Position numbers and translations under genes: made by a program. This document shows, piece by piece, positions 1 through 8,254 of a stretch of DNA of 47,111 bases. How positions within the stretch are numbered: the first letter of the stretch is position 1; the number at the start of each line of letters is the position of its first letter. Where the stretch lies: the NCBI GenBank assembly GCA_018365265.1, contig JAGZKI010000011.1:1-47111 (forward strand), given 5' to 3'. The notes under the pieces were generated by a model. It did no database searches and was not told the origin of the DNA. It saw only the letters and a program-made list of their open reading frames with translations. The DNA is from Streptococcus parasanguinis (lineage in GTDB: Bacteria; Bacillota; Bacilli; Lactobacillales; Streptococcaceae).

Positions 1-110
1 TGGGCTCTACTACGCTGATTTCATCAGCTTTTACAGCCCTACTCAACTGTGCGGAGGTGGGACAACGAAATCGAATTCTAACGAATTACCGATTTCTGTC
101 CCACTCTCAT
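1..110. repeat. Dispersed hairpin-rich intergenic repeat (left copy, truncated by the window edge)
   Basis: Bases 1-25 are identical to the last 25 bases of the window (47087-47111). A small hairpin GCTGA/TCAGC lies at 14-28. Bases 35-54 are complementary to the region at about 47074-47092 at the other end, so a full copy of the element would fold into one long imperfect stem. A second inverted repeat follows: GTGGGACA at 57-64 with TGTCCCAC at 97-104, extended inward by GAAATCG at 67-73 with CGATTTC at 90-96. No U-tract follows on either strand. This looks like a multicopy intergenic element, not a gene. Confidence 0.7.
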
Positions 111-131
111 TTCTGTTTATTTGTGATCGTC

Positions 132-374
132 CTACTTTGATTCTTCATTTCGTCTCAGACTAAAGTGGTCTGGCAGAGGGTCTGGTCCCGCTTGGGTACC
201 AGGATGGCATCGCAAGATTCTCGCAACCCCCATCAAGACACCTTTCACACCAAAGCGTTCAATCGCTTGGATCATATAATTGGAACAGGTCGGTTGAAAG
301 CGACAAGAAGGCGGAAATATGGGAGAGATCCATTTTTGATAGCCTCTGACCATAGCAATCAGGATTTTTTTCAT
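132..374 (-). CDS. yidD: Membrane protein insertion efficiency factor YidD
   Basis: This 80-residue protein matches the YidD family over its whole length. It has the amphipathic N-terminal stretch (RGYQKWISP), the conserved Cys motif PPSCRFQPTCSNY (about residues 21-33), then RCHPG and a DP(L)PDHF-like C-terminal motif. YidD is a small peripheral membrane protein thought to assist YidC-dependent insertion; yidC itself is in this window at 10005-10922. The start overlaps the end of rluB by four bases (ATGA-type), so the two are translationally coupled at the tail of the scpA-scpB-rluB operon. Confidence 0.95.
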   Translation of the reverse strand: MKKILIAMVRGYQKWISPIFPPSCRFQPTCSNYMIQAIERFGVKGVLMGVARILRCHPGTQAGPDPLPDHFSLRRNEESK

Positions 375-1102
375 GATTTTTTAGATTTAGTCACTGCTAG
401 ATTGTGCAACTGGCTAATTTCTTTTTTGTTCAAGCGACGGTATTCACCCGGACGAAGTCCTGAGACATCTAGGTTTCCAAACTGGGTTCGGGAGAGTTTG
501 TCCACTAAAAGTCCTACAGCTTCAAACATCTTTTTAACCTGGTGGTTGCGCCCTTCATGAATGGTCAACTGAACCACTGAACGGTTCTTTTCAACATCCA
601 CTTTTAAGATCTCGTAAGTCGCTGGCTTGGTTTTCTTGCCATCAATGGTCACCCCTCGTGTTAAGGGACGCAAGTTTTCCTTATTGGCAATCCCTTTGAC
701 ACGCGCCACATAGACCTTATCAATCTCATTACGTGGGTGAATCATCTCATCTGTAAAATCACCATCATTGGTCAAAATCAAGACACCAGATGTATCCCAG
801 TCCAAACGTCCTACTGGATAGATGCGCTCTGGCACTTGAGATAAAAGGTCAACGACTGTTGTCCGCCCTTTATCATCAGACACACTAGAGATGACGCCAC
901 GTGGCTTATTTAAAAGATAGTAGACCTTTTCTTCGTTATAGATTGGAGTGCCTTCTACTTCAACCTGATCACCGGTCTTAATAATGGTCGCTAATTCACG
1001 CACAACTTGGCCATTTACTGTAACCAAGCCTTGCTTGATCAGTTCTTCGGCCTTGCGACGACTAGCCACGCCTGCATGGGCAATGTATTTGTTAATTCTC
1101 AT
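371..1102 (-). CDS. rluB: rRNA large-subunit pseudouridine synthase, RluB family
   Basis: The 243-residue protein has an N-terminal S4 RNA-binding domain (residues about 1-60, RINKYIAHAGVASRRKAEELI) followed by an RsuA/RluB/RluE/RluF-type catalytic domain. The catalytic Asp lies in GRLDWDTSGVLILTNDG. The family isomerises a uridine in helix 89 of 23S rRNA (position 2605, E. coli numbering). The gene overlaps scpB upstream by 11 bases and yidD downstream by 4, as expected for a tight operon. The choice of RluB rather than RsuA is by family resemblance and operon position beside scpAB. Confidence 0.93.
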   Translation of the reverse strand: MRINKYIAHAGVASRRKAEELIKQGLVTVNGQVVRELATIIKTGDQVEVEGTPIYNEEKVYYLLNKPRGVISSVSDDKGRTTVVDLLSQVPERIYPVGRLDWDTSGVLILTNDGDFTDEMIHPRNEIDKVYVARVKGIANKENLRPLTRGVTIDGKKTKPATYEILKVDVEKNRSVVQLTIHEGRNHQVKKMFEAVGLLVDKLSRTQFGNLDVSGLRPGEYRRLNKKEISQLHNLAVTKSKKS

Positions 1103-1661
1103 CTAGTTCCTCTGTTCTCTCTGAAAATAATTGACCTTCCTCTGGATCGACGTCCACTTCCTCAACCTTTGGTAATTCCTCCAAATGATTGATCCCCATA
1201 TAATCCAAAAAATACTCCGTCGTGACATACAAATTGGGACGCCCGAGGACTTCTTTTTTCCCATCCTCTCGGATCAGATCAAATGACAGTAGTTTAGTAA
1301 TGGCACCGCTGGAATTGACACCCCGAATATCATCGACCTCCATACGGGTGATCGGTTGCTTATAAGCAATGATTGATAAGGTTTCGAGGGCAGCCCGAGA
1401 CAAACTTTGATTCATGGGCGTTCTAGAATAGTCTCGTAAAACCGAAGCGTAGTCTGCCTTTGTCATCAATTTATAACGGGAAGCTGTCTCCATCAAACAG
1501 AGACTCGTATCTGTGTCCCCCTGGTATTTTTGGCTTAATTTTTCTAAACTTTGCACCACACCTGTCGGAGGTAAAGAGAGAAGGTCTGCGATTTGTCTGG
1601 CAGTAATTCCTTCTTCACCCGCTACAAATAAGAGTGCTTCAATTTCAGCTAATTTGCTCAT
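1092..1661 (-). CDS. scpB: Segregation and condensation protein ScpB
   Basis: This winged-helix kleisin-associated subunit of the SMC-ScpAB condensin dimerises and binds ScpA. The sequence shows the two winged-helix halves, opening with LAEIEALLFVAGEEGITARQIADLL and continuing with the conserved AALETLSIIAYKQPITRMEVDDIRGVNS. The ATG at 1661 (MSKLAEIE) is chosen over an in-frame TTG two codons upstream because AGGA lies six bases before it. The coding region overlaps the end of scpA by 17 bases. The protein is 189 residues, normal for streptococci. Confidence 0.95.
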   Translation of the reverse strand: MSKLAEIEALLFVAGEEGITARQIADLLSLPPTGVVQSLEKLSQKYQGDTDTSLCLMETASRYKLMTKADYASVLRDYSRTPMNQSLSRAALETLSIIAYKQPITRMEVDDIRGVNSSGAITKLLSFDLIREDGKKEVLGRPNLYVTTEYFLDYMGINHLEELPKVEEVDVDPEEGQLFSERTEELDEN

Positions 1662-2364
1662 GTTCAATCCTATTTAAGTAAATTTCTCCAAAAGCCCTAT
1701 CCTGGATCACCGTTACTTCTTGAATCTTGATCAATTCAAGGGTTGCAAGAAATAGAGTAATGACCTCTTGGAGATCCGTTGCTTCTAGAAACAAGTCCTG
1801 CAAGAGAACTTGTGAGCGATCGTGGAATCGGTGACGCAGCTGGTCCATCAGATCCTCAATCTTGTATTCATCCTTTACAATGGTCGTATGGTTCTGACGG
1901 AATTCTTCTTTTTTCTTGGTCAATAGTTTTGAGAAAGCCAAGAAAAGATCCACCGTTGTACGATCGTGAAGCAATTCCGTATCGTCGTAGACCAATTCCA
2001 TCTTGGGTTTTGAATAATAGAGGGCGCGCTCCTCGTGCTGTGAGGCCATCAACTCTCCTAATTGCTTGTAAGTACGGTACTCTTCCAATTGAGAAAGGAG
2101 GTCCTGCTCGAGATCCTCTGCTTCATCCATCTCCTCTGCAACCTTAGGAAGAAGTCTTCGACTCTTGATCAAGGTTAGTTGACTAGCCATCAGCATGTAT
2201 TCCCCTGCTACCTCTAGTTTCATCGCCTGGAGAGTCGCCAGATAAGCCAGATACTGTTCGATCACCTCAATCAAGGGGACCTCATAAATATCCATCTGGT
2301 ATTTAGAGACCAAGTGGAGCAAGAGGTCCAAAGGTCCTTCAAAATCTTTAATTTTAATATCCAT
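1645..2364 (-). CDS. scpA: Segregation and condensation protein ScpA (kleisin)
   Basis: A 239-residue kleisin that bridges the heads of the SMC dimer and recruits ScpB, needed for chromosome compaction and segregation. The N-terminal motif IKDFEGPLDLLLHLVSKYQMDIYEVPLIEVIEQYL is diagnostic, and the C-terminal winged helix (VITLFLATLELIKIQEVTVIQ) contacts the SMC head. Its start touches the stop of the xerD-like gene upstream (one shared base), so both are probably read from one transcript. Confidence 0.96.
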   Translation of the reverse strand: MDIKIKDFEGPLDLLLHLVSKYQMDIYEVPLIEVIEQYLAYLATLQAMKLEVAGEYMLMASQLTLIKSRRLLPKVAEEMDEAEDLEQDLLSQLEEYRTYKQLGELMASQHEERALYYSKPKMELVYDDTELLHDRTTVDLFLAFSKLLTKKKEEFRQNHTTIVKDEYKIEDLMDQLRHRFHDRSQVLLQDLFLEATDLQEVITLFLATLELIKIQEVTVIQDRAFGEIYLNRIEHEQIS

Positions 2365-3095
2365 TATTTATATTTTTCTAATGTCACCATGGTTTTTAGG
2401 CCCAATTCACGCGCAATACTAAAAAGATCCACACCGAGTTCTCGTTGTTTCAAAATATATTGCTCACGAATCGATTGTGCCGAAAGGTCTTGATTCCCTT
2501 TTTCGATCAAGAAGGCTTCTAATTGTCGAAATCCCCACTGACGGGAGTATGATTTTCCCTTATTATCAAAGAGATAGACACCATCGAGGAAGAGTTGCAA
2601 TTCATCCAGTAACGGCTCTGGAACTTTTAAAACCCGTTTTTGGCCATCTTTGCCCACTCGAATGACGTGAAAGTCCAGCTGAATATCTTCGACCTTGACT
2701 TGGAGGATCTCACTTGGCAACAAGCCCATCTCCAGAATCAACAAGGCCATCAAGCGTCCCTGTGGGTTAGTTGATTCTTCCCAAAAATGGGTCAGATCCA
2801 ACAATTCCCGATCATGGGTCTTGGCCGGTTGAATTTTAGGCAAGACCAAACGATGGTATTCAGAAATAAAGCGTTCTTGATACAAATAATATAAAAATTG
2901 GTTGACGGCAGATAATTTTCGTTTTTGAACCGCCGGTTTAAAATCTTTAATCGAAGCTTGGTAAATTCTCAAATTTGTCGGTGTCACTTTTCCATGGATC
3001 GACTCAATAAACTGGTCCAAATCATAGAAATAGGCAGATTGAGAATTTTCACTTAATTCTTTTTGATCAATAAAACTTGCAATAAATTCTTTCAT
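2364..3095 (-). CDS. XerD-like tyrosine recombinase homologue, catalytically degenerate
   Basis: The 243-residue protein has the two-domain fold of tyrosine recombinases: an N-terminal SAM-like core-binding domain (about 1-90) and a C-terminal catalytic-type domain. Several catalytic positions are lost. The first Arg of the usual GLRxSE motif is Leu126 (GLLPSE), the HxxR histidine is Gln207 (QSIR, with Arg210 kept), and the late His is Leu233 (LGLK). The nucleophile-position Tyr242 is kept. This matches the streptococcal XerD-like family next to scpA, which is not considered the working dimer-resolution recombinase (XerS has that role). It sits between cbpB (four-base overlap) and scpA. Confidence 0.9.
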   Translation of the reverse strand: MKEFIASFIDQKELSENSQSAYFYDLDQFIESIHGKVTPTNLRIYQASIKDFKPAVQKRKLSAVNQFLYYLYQERFISEYHRLVLPKIQPAKTHDRELLDLTHFWEESTNPQGRLMALLILEMGLLPSEILQVKVEDIQLDFHVIRVGKDGQKRVLKVPEPLLDELQLFLDGVYLFDNKGKSYSRQWGFRQLEAFLIEKGNQDLSAQSIREQYILKQRELGVDLFSIARELGLKTMVTLEKYK

Positions 3096-3553
3096 TTTGG
3101 AATCATCTCGTATTCATTTGAAAAATCATGCATGAGCGAATTGATGGCTTTAAGAATCGATTTCCGTGTAATAATCCCTTGGAAATAGCCTTCTTCATCC
3201 ACCACCGAAAGGAAGGAGTCATCCACCAACTTGTGCAGGACTTCTGTCAAATTGAAGTCTAAGCCGATGACCCCGACCTCTTTTTTTGCAACGTCTACGA
3301 TATCCATCGAAGCAAAAGTCTCCTCAGGAATCTCGTGTTTCAATTGATAAGATAGAATATCCGTTAGGGAGATCGTCCCCACAAACTTGCGTTCATCCGT
3401 CACTACCGGAATACGACTATAGCTAATCTGGCTCAACAACAAGACAGCATGGTCTACATTGTGGTTATCAATCAAGACCGCTAAATTTTTGGCTGGAGTT
3501 AAGAACGTTTCTTCCTGCGCCAGCAAGAAACGTTCAAATTCCTTTGCTATCAT
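3092..3553 (-). CDS. cbpB: CBS-domain protein, CbpB-type (cyclic-di-AMP-binding family)
   Basis: A 153-residue protein made almost entirely of two CBS motifs. The first is around residues 14-70 (NLAVLIDNHNVDHAVLLLSQISYSRIPVVTDERKFVGTISLTDIL) and the second around 80-145 (ending SFLSVVDEEGYFQGIITRKSILKAIN). Stand-alone two-CBS proteins of this type (YkuL/DarB/CbpB) bind c-di-AMP and tie it to the stringent response or metabolism in other Firmicutes. Ligand binding here is inferred. It shares four bases with the phosphoesterase gene upstream and four with the xerD-like gene downstream. Confidence 0.85.
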   Translation of the reverse strand: MIAKEFERFLLAQEETFLTPAKNLAVLIDNHNVDHAVLLLSQISYSRIPVVTDERKFVGTISLTDILSYQLKHEIPEETFASMDIVDVAKKEVGVIGLDFNLTEVLHKLVDDSFLSVVDEEGYFQGIITRKSILKAINSLMHDFSNEYEMIPK

Positions 3554-4071
3554 CTGCTAAACTCCTTTGTCAATTCAGGATACAACTCATGATCTCGCGT
3601 ATAATACTCTACCTTGTAATTAGAATCATCTATCTCAATTTTAGCATAGAGACACTCTCGAATCAGACCGCGTGGCTGACTGATCGATCCAGGATTCACA
3701 AAGAGGGTTCTTCCTTCCTTCCAAGCATCTGGGATATGAAGGTGGCCGTAAAGACAGATATCTGCTTCTTCCTCTTGGGCCCACAGATCCAATTTTTGAA
3801 AACTAAAATTGATCTGGAAGAGATGCCCGTGGGTCTGGATGATCCGTGTTGGCCCTAGTTGAGTCACCAAGCGTTCCGGATAGCCATCATAAAAATCCAT
3901 ATTTCCTTGGACGACGTGGATCCCTTCCCAGACAGGATCGTCACTTTTTAGCTCAGAATCCCCATTGTGAAAGATCCCATCGACCTGGCCTAGGTATTTT
4001 TCTTTAATAGCTTCAACAATGGAGCGGTCTCCATGTGAGTCACTCATAACGATGATTGTTTGCTTTGCCAT
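3550..4071 (-). CDS. YfcE/MJ0936-type metallophosphoesterase
   Basis: A 173-residue calcineurin-like phosphoesterase. The metal-binding motifs are present in order: SDSHGD near the N-terminus, HNGDSE, GNMD, THGH and GHLH. The small size is typical of the YfcE/YsnB group, whose members hydrolyse phosphodiesters in vitro; the physiological substrate is unknown. The start region lies inside the end of rdgB (28-base overlap), so it belongs to the murI-rdgB operon. Confidence 0.88.
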   Translation of the reverse strand: MAKQTIIVMSDSHGDRSIVEAIKEKYLGQVDGIFHNGDSELKSDDPVWEGIHVVQGNMDFYDGYPERLVTQLGPTRIIQTHGHLFQINFSFQKLDLWAQEEEADICLYGHLHIPDAWKEGRTLFVNPGSISQPRGLIRECLYAKIEIDDSNYKVEYYTRDHELYPELTKEFSR

Positions 4072-5024
4072 GATGGAAATACCTCCAATAACTTTTTAAC
4101 AGCTAAAGCACGATGTGATTGTGTATTTTTTTCTTCTAGCGTTAATTCAGCAGCAGCACGGCCCGTTTCCCCAACTAAGAAGAGAGGGTCATAGCCAAAG
4201 CCGTGTTCCCCTTTGGGCTCAAAATTAATATACCCTGGCCAATCTGCCTCCACCACTAGGCTTTCCTTGCCTGGTCTTGCAACCACCAAGGTCGTATGGA
4301 ACTTGGCTGAACGATCTTTCAAGTCAAAAACCATGGCCAATTCGTGCAACAATTTCGCATTGTTTTCCGTATCTGTCGCACCAACTCCCGCAAAACGAGC
4401 TGACCAAACTCCTGGTAAGCCTCCCAAGATATCTACCTTCAAACCTGAATCATCCGCTAAGACTGTTTTCCCAGTTAGCTCTGCGATGGTTTCAGCTTTT
4501 AGGCGGGCATTCTCCTCAAAGGTCATCCCTGTTTCTTCGACTTCTGGAAGCTCTGGATACTGATTGAGGTTTTCCACTTCAAAGCCCAGCTTTTCAAACA
4601 TATTACGGAATTCTTTGGTTTTTCCTTCATTTCGAGTTGCAATAAGAATCGTATCTTTGACCTTGTCTTGACCCAAGAAGGCTTCCAAATCCACCCCATC
4701 ACTTGGCAAATGCAAATAGAGCAATTTCCCTTTTTCAACCAAGAGCAAGGCTCCTTGACGCTGTACGATCTCAAAAGCTCTTCCCTTGACTTCATTCAAG
4801 ATTTCCGTCAAAAAGGTTAGGAAACGAAAGTCTGATCCATAGCGCATCACCGATAGATTGAGCGGAAATCCTTCAGGATCTTTGGCAAAGAGAAGTTCCA
4901 GCTGGTCTAAAAGAGTGGAAGCTTCCGCAGGAACTTGACTAAATTGGTTGTAGTCTGCATCTTCTCCCCATTGGGCAATATACCAATCTTGGGAATCTTT
5001 GTATTCAAATAGTTTGTCACTCAT
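4044..5024 (-). CDS. rdgB: XTP/dITP pyrophosphatase (RdgB/HAM1) with streptococcal N-terminal extension
   Basis: The C-terminal 200 residues are a complete RdgB/Ham1 domain that removes non-canonical purine triphosphates (dITP, XTP). It begins at TILIATRNEGKTKEFRNMF and includes VLADDSGLKVDILGGLPGVWSARFAG and EHGFGYDPLF. Before it lies an extension of about 125 residues with no recognised domain, usual for streptococci but absent in E. coli RdgB. The ATG at 5024 is chosen because it overlaps the murI stop (ATGA), giving 326 residues; a reading starting 13 codons earlier lies inside murI. Confidence 0.93.
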   Translation of the reverse strand: MSDKLFEYKDSQDWYIAQWGEDADYNQFSQVPAEASTLLDQLELLFAKDPEGFPLNLSVMRYGSDFRFLTFLTEILNEVKGRAFEIVQRQGALLLVEKGKLLYLHLPSDGVDLEAFLGQDKVKDTILIATRNEGKTKEFRNMFEKLGFEVENLNQYPELPEVEETGMTFEENARLKAETIAELTGKTVLADDSGLKVDILGGLPGVWSARFAGVGATDTENNAKLLHELAMVFDLKDRSAKFHTTLVVARPGKESLVVEADWPGYINFEPKGEHGFGYDPLFLVGETGRAAAELTLEEKNTQSHRALAVKKLLEVFPSWQSKQSSL

Positions 5025-5815
5025 AAATTTACGTGCTCCACATTCACTGAACGTTCTAGCCATTTTTCGGCAATCACTGCAAAGCTATTAGCATTTGCAG
5101 TGGTATAAAAGCGGTGGGTCTGCTCTAAGAGTTCGCGGCTCTTATTGAGCTCAAAATAGTTTAATAAGACGGAAATATCCCGAACACACTCCGCTCCACT
5201 ATCAATCAATTTGACATCCGGTCCCATCACATTTTGAATAATCGGTTTTAACAGAGGATAATGGGTACATCCCAAGACTAAGGTATCAACCTTTCCAACT
5301 AGTGGTTTTAGGGTTTCGTAAACCACCTTTTTGGTCACACTGGATGCCAATTCGTTTGATTCCACTAAAGGAACAAACTTGGGACAAGCTAAACTGGTGA
5401 CTTTCATATCTGGTGCCAGACTTTGAATCTTCTCTTTATAAATTCCAGAAGAAACCGTCATTGGTGTCCCAATGACCCCAATTTTTTGATGGGTCGTTGA
5501 TTTAATGGCTGCAGAAGCTCCGGGCAAAATCACTCCCAAAACAGGAATATCAAGTTTTTCCTTGACTTCTTCCCAAACCACTGCAGTCGCTGTATTACAA
5601 GCTAAAACAATCATCTTGACATTTTTGGTCAGAAGGAAGTTCACCATCTGCCAAGTATACTCGCGAATTTGGTCTGCTGGTCTAGGACCATAAGGTGCAC
5701 GCGCTGAATCTCCAATATAGACGACATCTTCGTGAGGAAGCTGACGGAGCAATTCGCGGACAACAGTCAGGCCCCCTACTCCAGAATCTAAAAAACCAAT
5801 CGGTCGGTTATCCAT
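5021..5815 (-). CDS. murI: Glutamate racemase MurI
   Basis: Converts L-glutamate to D-glutamate for peptidoglycan. Signature sequences are PIGFLDSGVGGLTVVRELLRQLP, the catalytic cysteine motifs ACNTAT and GCTHYPLL, and the ARAPYG loop. The start is placed at the ATG at 5815 (MDNRPIGFLDSG), with GGAAGG six bases upstream. A TTG five codons earlier (5830) is in frame but would overlap that ribosome site. This gives 264 residues. It is the first gene of the operon running down to yidD. Confidence 0.96.
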   Translation of the reverse strand: MDNRPIGFLDSGVGGLTVVRELLRQLPHEDVVYIGDSARAPYGPRPADQIREYTWQMVNFLLTKNVKMIVLACNTATAVVWEEVKEKLDIPVLGVILPGASAAIKSTTHQKIGVIGTPMTVSSGIYKEKIQSLAPDMKVTSLACPKFVPLVESNELASSVTKKVVYETLKPLVGKVDTLVLGCTHYPLLKPIIQNVMGPDVKLIDSGAECVRDISVLLNYFELNKSRELLEQTHRFYTTANANSFAVIAEKWLERSVNVEHVNL

Positions 5816-5892
5816 ATCTCTTCCTTCCAAAAGGAGGGACTAAGAAATTCCTCCAAGCCCCTCTCATTTATTATCGTGAGATTGCCCCACTC

Positions 5893-6138
5893 TTATTTTT
5901 TCTTGTTTTTCGCCATTGCTGATTTTTGTTGAGTCACAATTTGGCGATAGACTTGTTGAACTTTTGCTTCGCTTGGACGTTGGCCACTGGCACCTAAAAG
6001 TGTGCGGACTGCTTCAACATTCAAACGGGGGTTTGATGCAAATTCTTTTTCAAATTGACGACGAAGCAAGAACATTCCTGCAATCATCCCACCAAAAAAA
6101 GCTAAAATAATCAACAAAATTCCTAAAAAGAGATTCAT
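5893..6138 (-). CDS. YneF/UPF0154 family small membrane protein
   Basis: This 81-residue protein has one N-terminal transmembrane segment (about residues 3-25, LFLGILLIILAFFGGMIAGMFL). A conserved cytosolic part follows: RRQFEKEFASNPRLNVEAVRTLLGASGQRPSEAKVQQVYRQI, then a lysine-rich tail. This is the UPF0154/YneF pattern, found in most Firmicutes and of unknown function. It lies 77 bases upstream of the murI start on the same strand and may be co-transcribed with it. Confidence 0.9.
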   Translation of the reverse strand: MNLFLGILLIILAFFGGMIAGMFLLRRQFEKEFASNPRLNVEAVRTLLGASGQRPSEAKVQQVYRQIVTQQKSAMAKNKKK

Positions 6139-6193
6139 ACAATTTTCTCCGATCCATTATTTTTACATAACTATCATTATATCAGACAATCGC

Positions 6194-7444
6194 TTATTTT
6201 TCAATGTCAAAGCCGTAGAGTGTCGCAAGATAATCTTCTGGTTTTTCTGCTCGACGAATCAAACGGGCCAGCCCATCTTCTTGAAGCAAAACTTCTGCCG
6301 AACGCAATTTGGCATTGTACTGATACCCCATTGAAAATCCATGAGCTCCGGTATCATGGATCACGAGCAAATCTCCAATCTCCGTCACTGGTAATTCACG
6401 TTGTTTAGCAAATTTATCGTTATTTTCACAGAGACTTCCCACGACATCGACCACTTCAGTCGGTCCATCTGGACGATCCATATTGGTAATATGGTGATAG
6501 GCTCCGTACATAGCTGGTCTAAGAAGATTGACAGCTGAAGCATCAACGCCAACATAGGTCCGATATGTCTTCTTTTTATGGGTCACAGTCGTCACTAAAA
6601 GACCGTGTGAAGCTAGCATAAAGCGACCAAGCTCGGTATAGATTTTCACATGACCAAGTCCTGCCGGTTTGAGAATCTCATCAAAAACGCGGTGCACGCC
6701 TTCCCCAATAATGGCAATATCATTTGGTTCTTGCTCTGGCTTGTAATTGACTCCAACTCCACCAGAGAGGTTGATGAAGCCCAAATGGACACCTGTTTTC
6801 TCGACAACTTCCACTGCCAATTCAAAAAGTTGACGCGCTAGCTCTGGATAGTAATCGTTGGATACAGTATTAGAAGCTAATAATGCGTGAATGCCAAACT
6901 CTTCCACACCTAGTTCTTTCAACTCGATAAAGGCTTGGATCAATTGCTCCTTGGTCATTCCAAACTTGGCTTCTTCCGGATTGTCCATAATATCGGTTCC
7001 CAGTTCAAAGACTCCACCTGGATTATAGCGACATGAAATGACCTTGGGAATGCTGGTCACAGACTTCAAGAAAGCAATGTCTTCATAGGCATCCAGATTG
7101 ATAGTTGCCCCTAATTCACGAGCATAGATGAACTCTTCCGCTGGCGTGTTGTTAGAAGAAAACATGATCTCTTTTCCACTAAAGCCCAGTTTATCCGCCA
7201 TTAACAATTCGACATAGCTGGCAGTGTCGACACCACAGCCCTCTTCTTGCAAAATTTTTAGGATCGATGGGTTAGGAGTCGCCTTGATGGCAAAGTATTC
7301 TTTAAAACCTTCATTCCAAGCAAAAGCTTGATGGAGAGCACGAGCCGTTTCACGAATTCCTGCTTCATCATAGAGATGGAAAGGGGTAGGAAATTCTTGG
7401 GTCAGACTTTCTAATTGTTCACGGGTTACAAAAGGTGTTTTCAT
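6194..7444 (-). CDS. lysA: Diaminopimelate decarboxylase LysA
   Basis: A fold-type III PLP enzyme that decarboxylates meso-diaminopimelate to L-lysine; lysine is the cross-linking residue of streptococcal peptidoglycan. Lys54 in EYFAIKATPNP is the PLP lysine. GGVGVNY, ELGRF and CENNDKFA are the family's cofactor and substrate-binding motifs. The length, 416 residues, is normal. An extended -10 (TGCTATACT, about 7475-7485) lies upstream, so it appears to have its own promoter. Confidence 0.95.
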   Translation of the reverse strand: MKTPFVTREQLESLTQEFPTPFHLYDEAGIRETARALHQAFAWNEGFKEYFAIKATPNPSILKILQEEGCGVDTASYVELLMADKLGFSGKEIMFSSNNTPAEEFIYARELGATINLDAYEDIAFLKSVTSIPKVISCRYNPGGVFELGTDIMDNPEEAKFGMTKEQLIQAFIELKELGVEEFGIHALLASNTVSNDYYPELARQLFELAVEVVEKTGVHLGFINLSGGVGVNYKPEQEPNDIAIIGEGVHRVFDEILKPAGLGHVKIYTELGRFMLASHGLLVTTVTHKKKTYRTYVGVDASAVNLLRPAMYGAYHHITNMDRPDGPTEVVDVVGSLCENNDKFAKQRELPVTEIGDLLVIHDTGAHGFSMGYQYNAKLRSAEVLLQEDGLARLIRRAEKPEDYLATLYGFDIEK

Positions 7445-7500
7445 AATCGCTCATTTCTATTCTTTAGTCACTATTAGTATAGCACAAGTCGGAAGACAAA

Positions 7501-7527
7501 AAAAGCTGAGGCAACTGCCCCAGCTCA
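7501..7527 (-). terminator. Intrinsic terminator after the Bax-inhibitor-like gene
   Basis: On the minus strand, AGCTGGGGC pairs with GCCTCAGCT around a four-base loop (7506-7527; nine pairs including one G-U), followed by a run of T. It lies just below the stop at 7540 and separates that gene from lysA. Confidence 0.85.
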
Positions 7528-7539
7528 ATCTCTCTTTGA

Positions 7540-8226
7540 TTAGTCGTTTCTTCCGAAGATACGAAGAAGGCTGATAAAGAGGTTGATAAAGTCAAGATAA
7601 AGTTCCAAAGCCATTGCTACTGCCCAACCTGTAGCAGGTTGACCATTTGTTTGATCATAGACATAGCGAATCTTTTGGTTATCCCAAGCTGTCAATCCTG
7701 CAAAGAGGAAGACAGAGATAATACTCAAGATATAGTCCATTCCAGAACTTCTCAAGAACATGTTCACAACAGAAGCGATGATCACACCGATCAAGACTCC
7801 CATCAAGGCACGTCCCATTCCAGAAAGGTCTTTTTTCACGACGCGTCCGATAGCTCCCATGACAATAAACATCAAGGCACTGACCAAGAAAGCCTTATAG
7901 ACAGTTGCTTGCATGTAGCGAGCAATGATAAAGCTCAAGGTAAAGCCATTCAAAGCTGAGTAGATCAAGAAGATCGGAAGAGCAGACGGGCTATTTTTAA
8001 CAGCCTTCCCACTTGCAACAAAGACCAAGATCAATTCTACAACCACTGCTGCGTAGTAAACCATTGGTGCGGTTGTCAAGATTTGTACGAAGAAGTCTTG
8101 AAAGACTGTCATCATCAGGCCAGACACAAGGGCTGAAATCCCCACACCGATCCCAACTAATGAGTAGATTTTGTTATAAAAAGCATTCAATCCACTTTGT
8201 TCTTGGATTACTGAATCATTATACAT
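7540..8226 (-). CDS. Bax inhibitor-1/YccA family membrane protein
   Basis: A 228-residue polytopic protein with about seven hydrophobic segments after a short polar N-terminus, ending in the usual ALELYLDFINLFISLLRIFGRND motif. The Asp residues within the last helices, which form the pH/Ca2+-sensing pair in bacterial BI-1 homologues (BsYetJ), appear present (LTAWDNQKIR and LYLDFINLF). A calcium-leak role is known for the family but unproven in streptococci. The gene stands alone, with a terminator directly downstream. Confidence 0.9.
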   Translation of the reverse strand: MYNDSVIQEQSGLNAFYNKIYSLVGIGVGISALVSGLMMTVFQDFFVQILTTAPMVYYAAVVVELILVFVASGKAVKNSPSALPIFLIYSALNGFTLSFIIARYMQATVYKAFLVSALMFIVMGAIGRVVKKDLSGMGRALMGVLIGVIIASVVNMFLRSSGMDYILSIISVFLFAGLTAWDNQKIRYVYDQTNGQPATGWAVAMALELYLDFINLFISLLRIFGRND

Positions 8227-8254
8227 ATTAACAAGTTCCTTTCAAATTTGTTTA

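Noticed and set aside
57..104. Terminator of the murI-yidD operon
   Set aside because: The stem is good, but no T run follows on the minus strand; it fits better as part of the dispersed repeat.
165..560. Plus-strand frame over yidD and rluB
   Set aside because: Antisense shadow of two well-supported conserved genes, without promoter or ribosome site.
2364..3095. Integrase of a mobile element
   Set aside because: It is an operon-embedded, catalytically degenerate XerD-like protein, with no attachment sites or cargo genes nearby.
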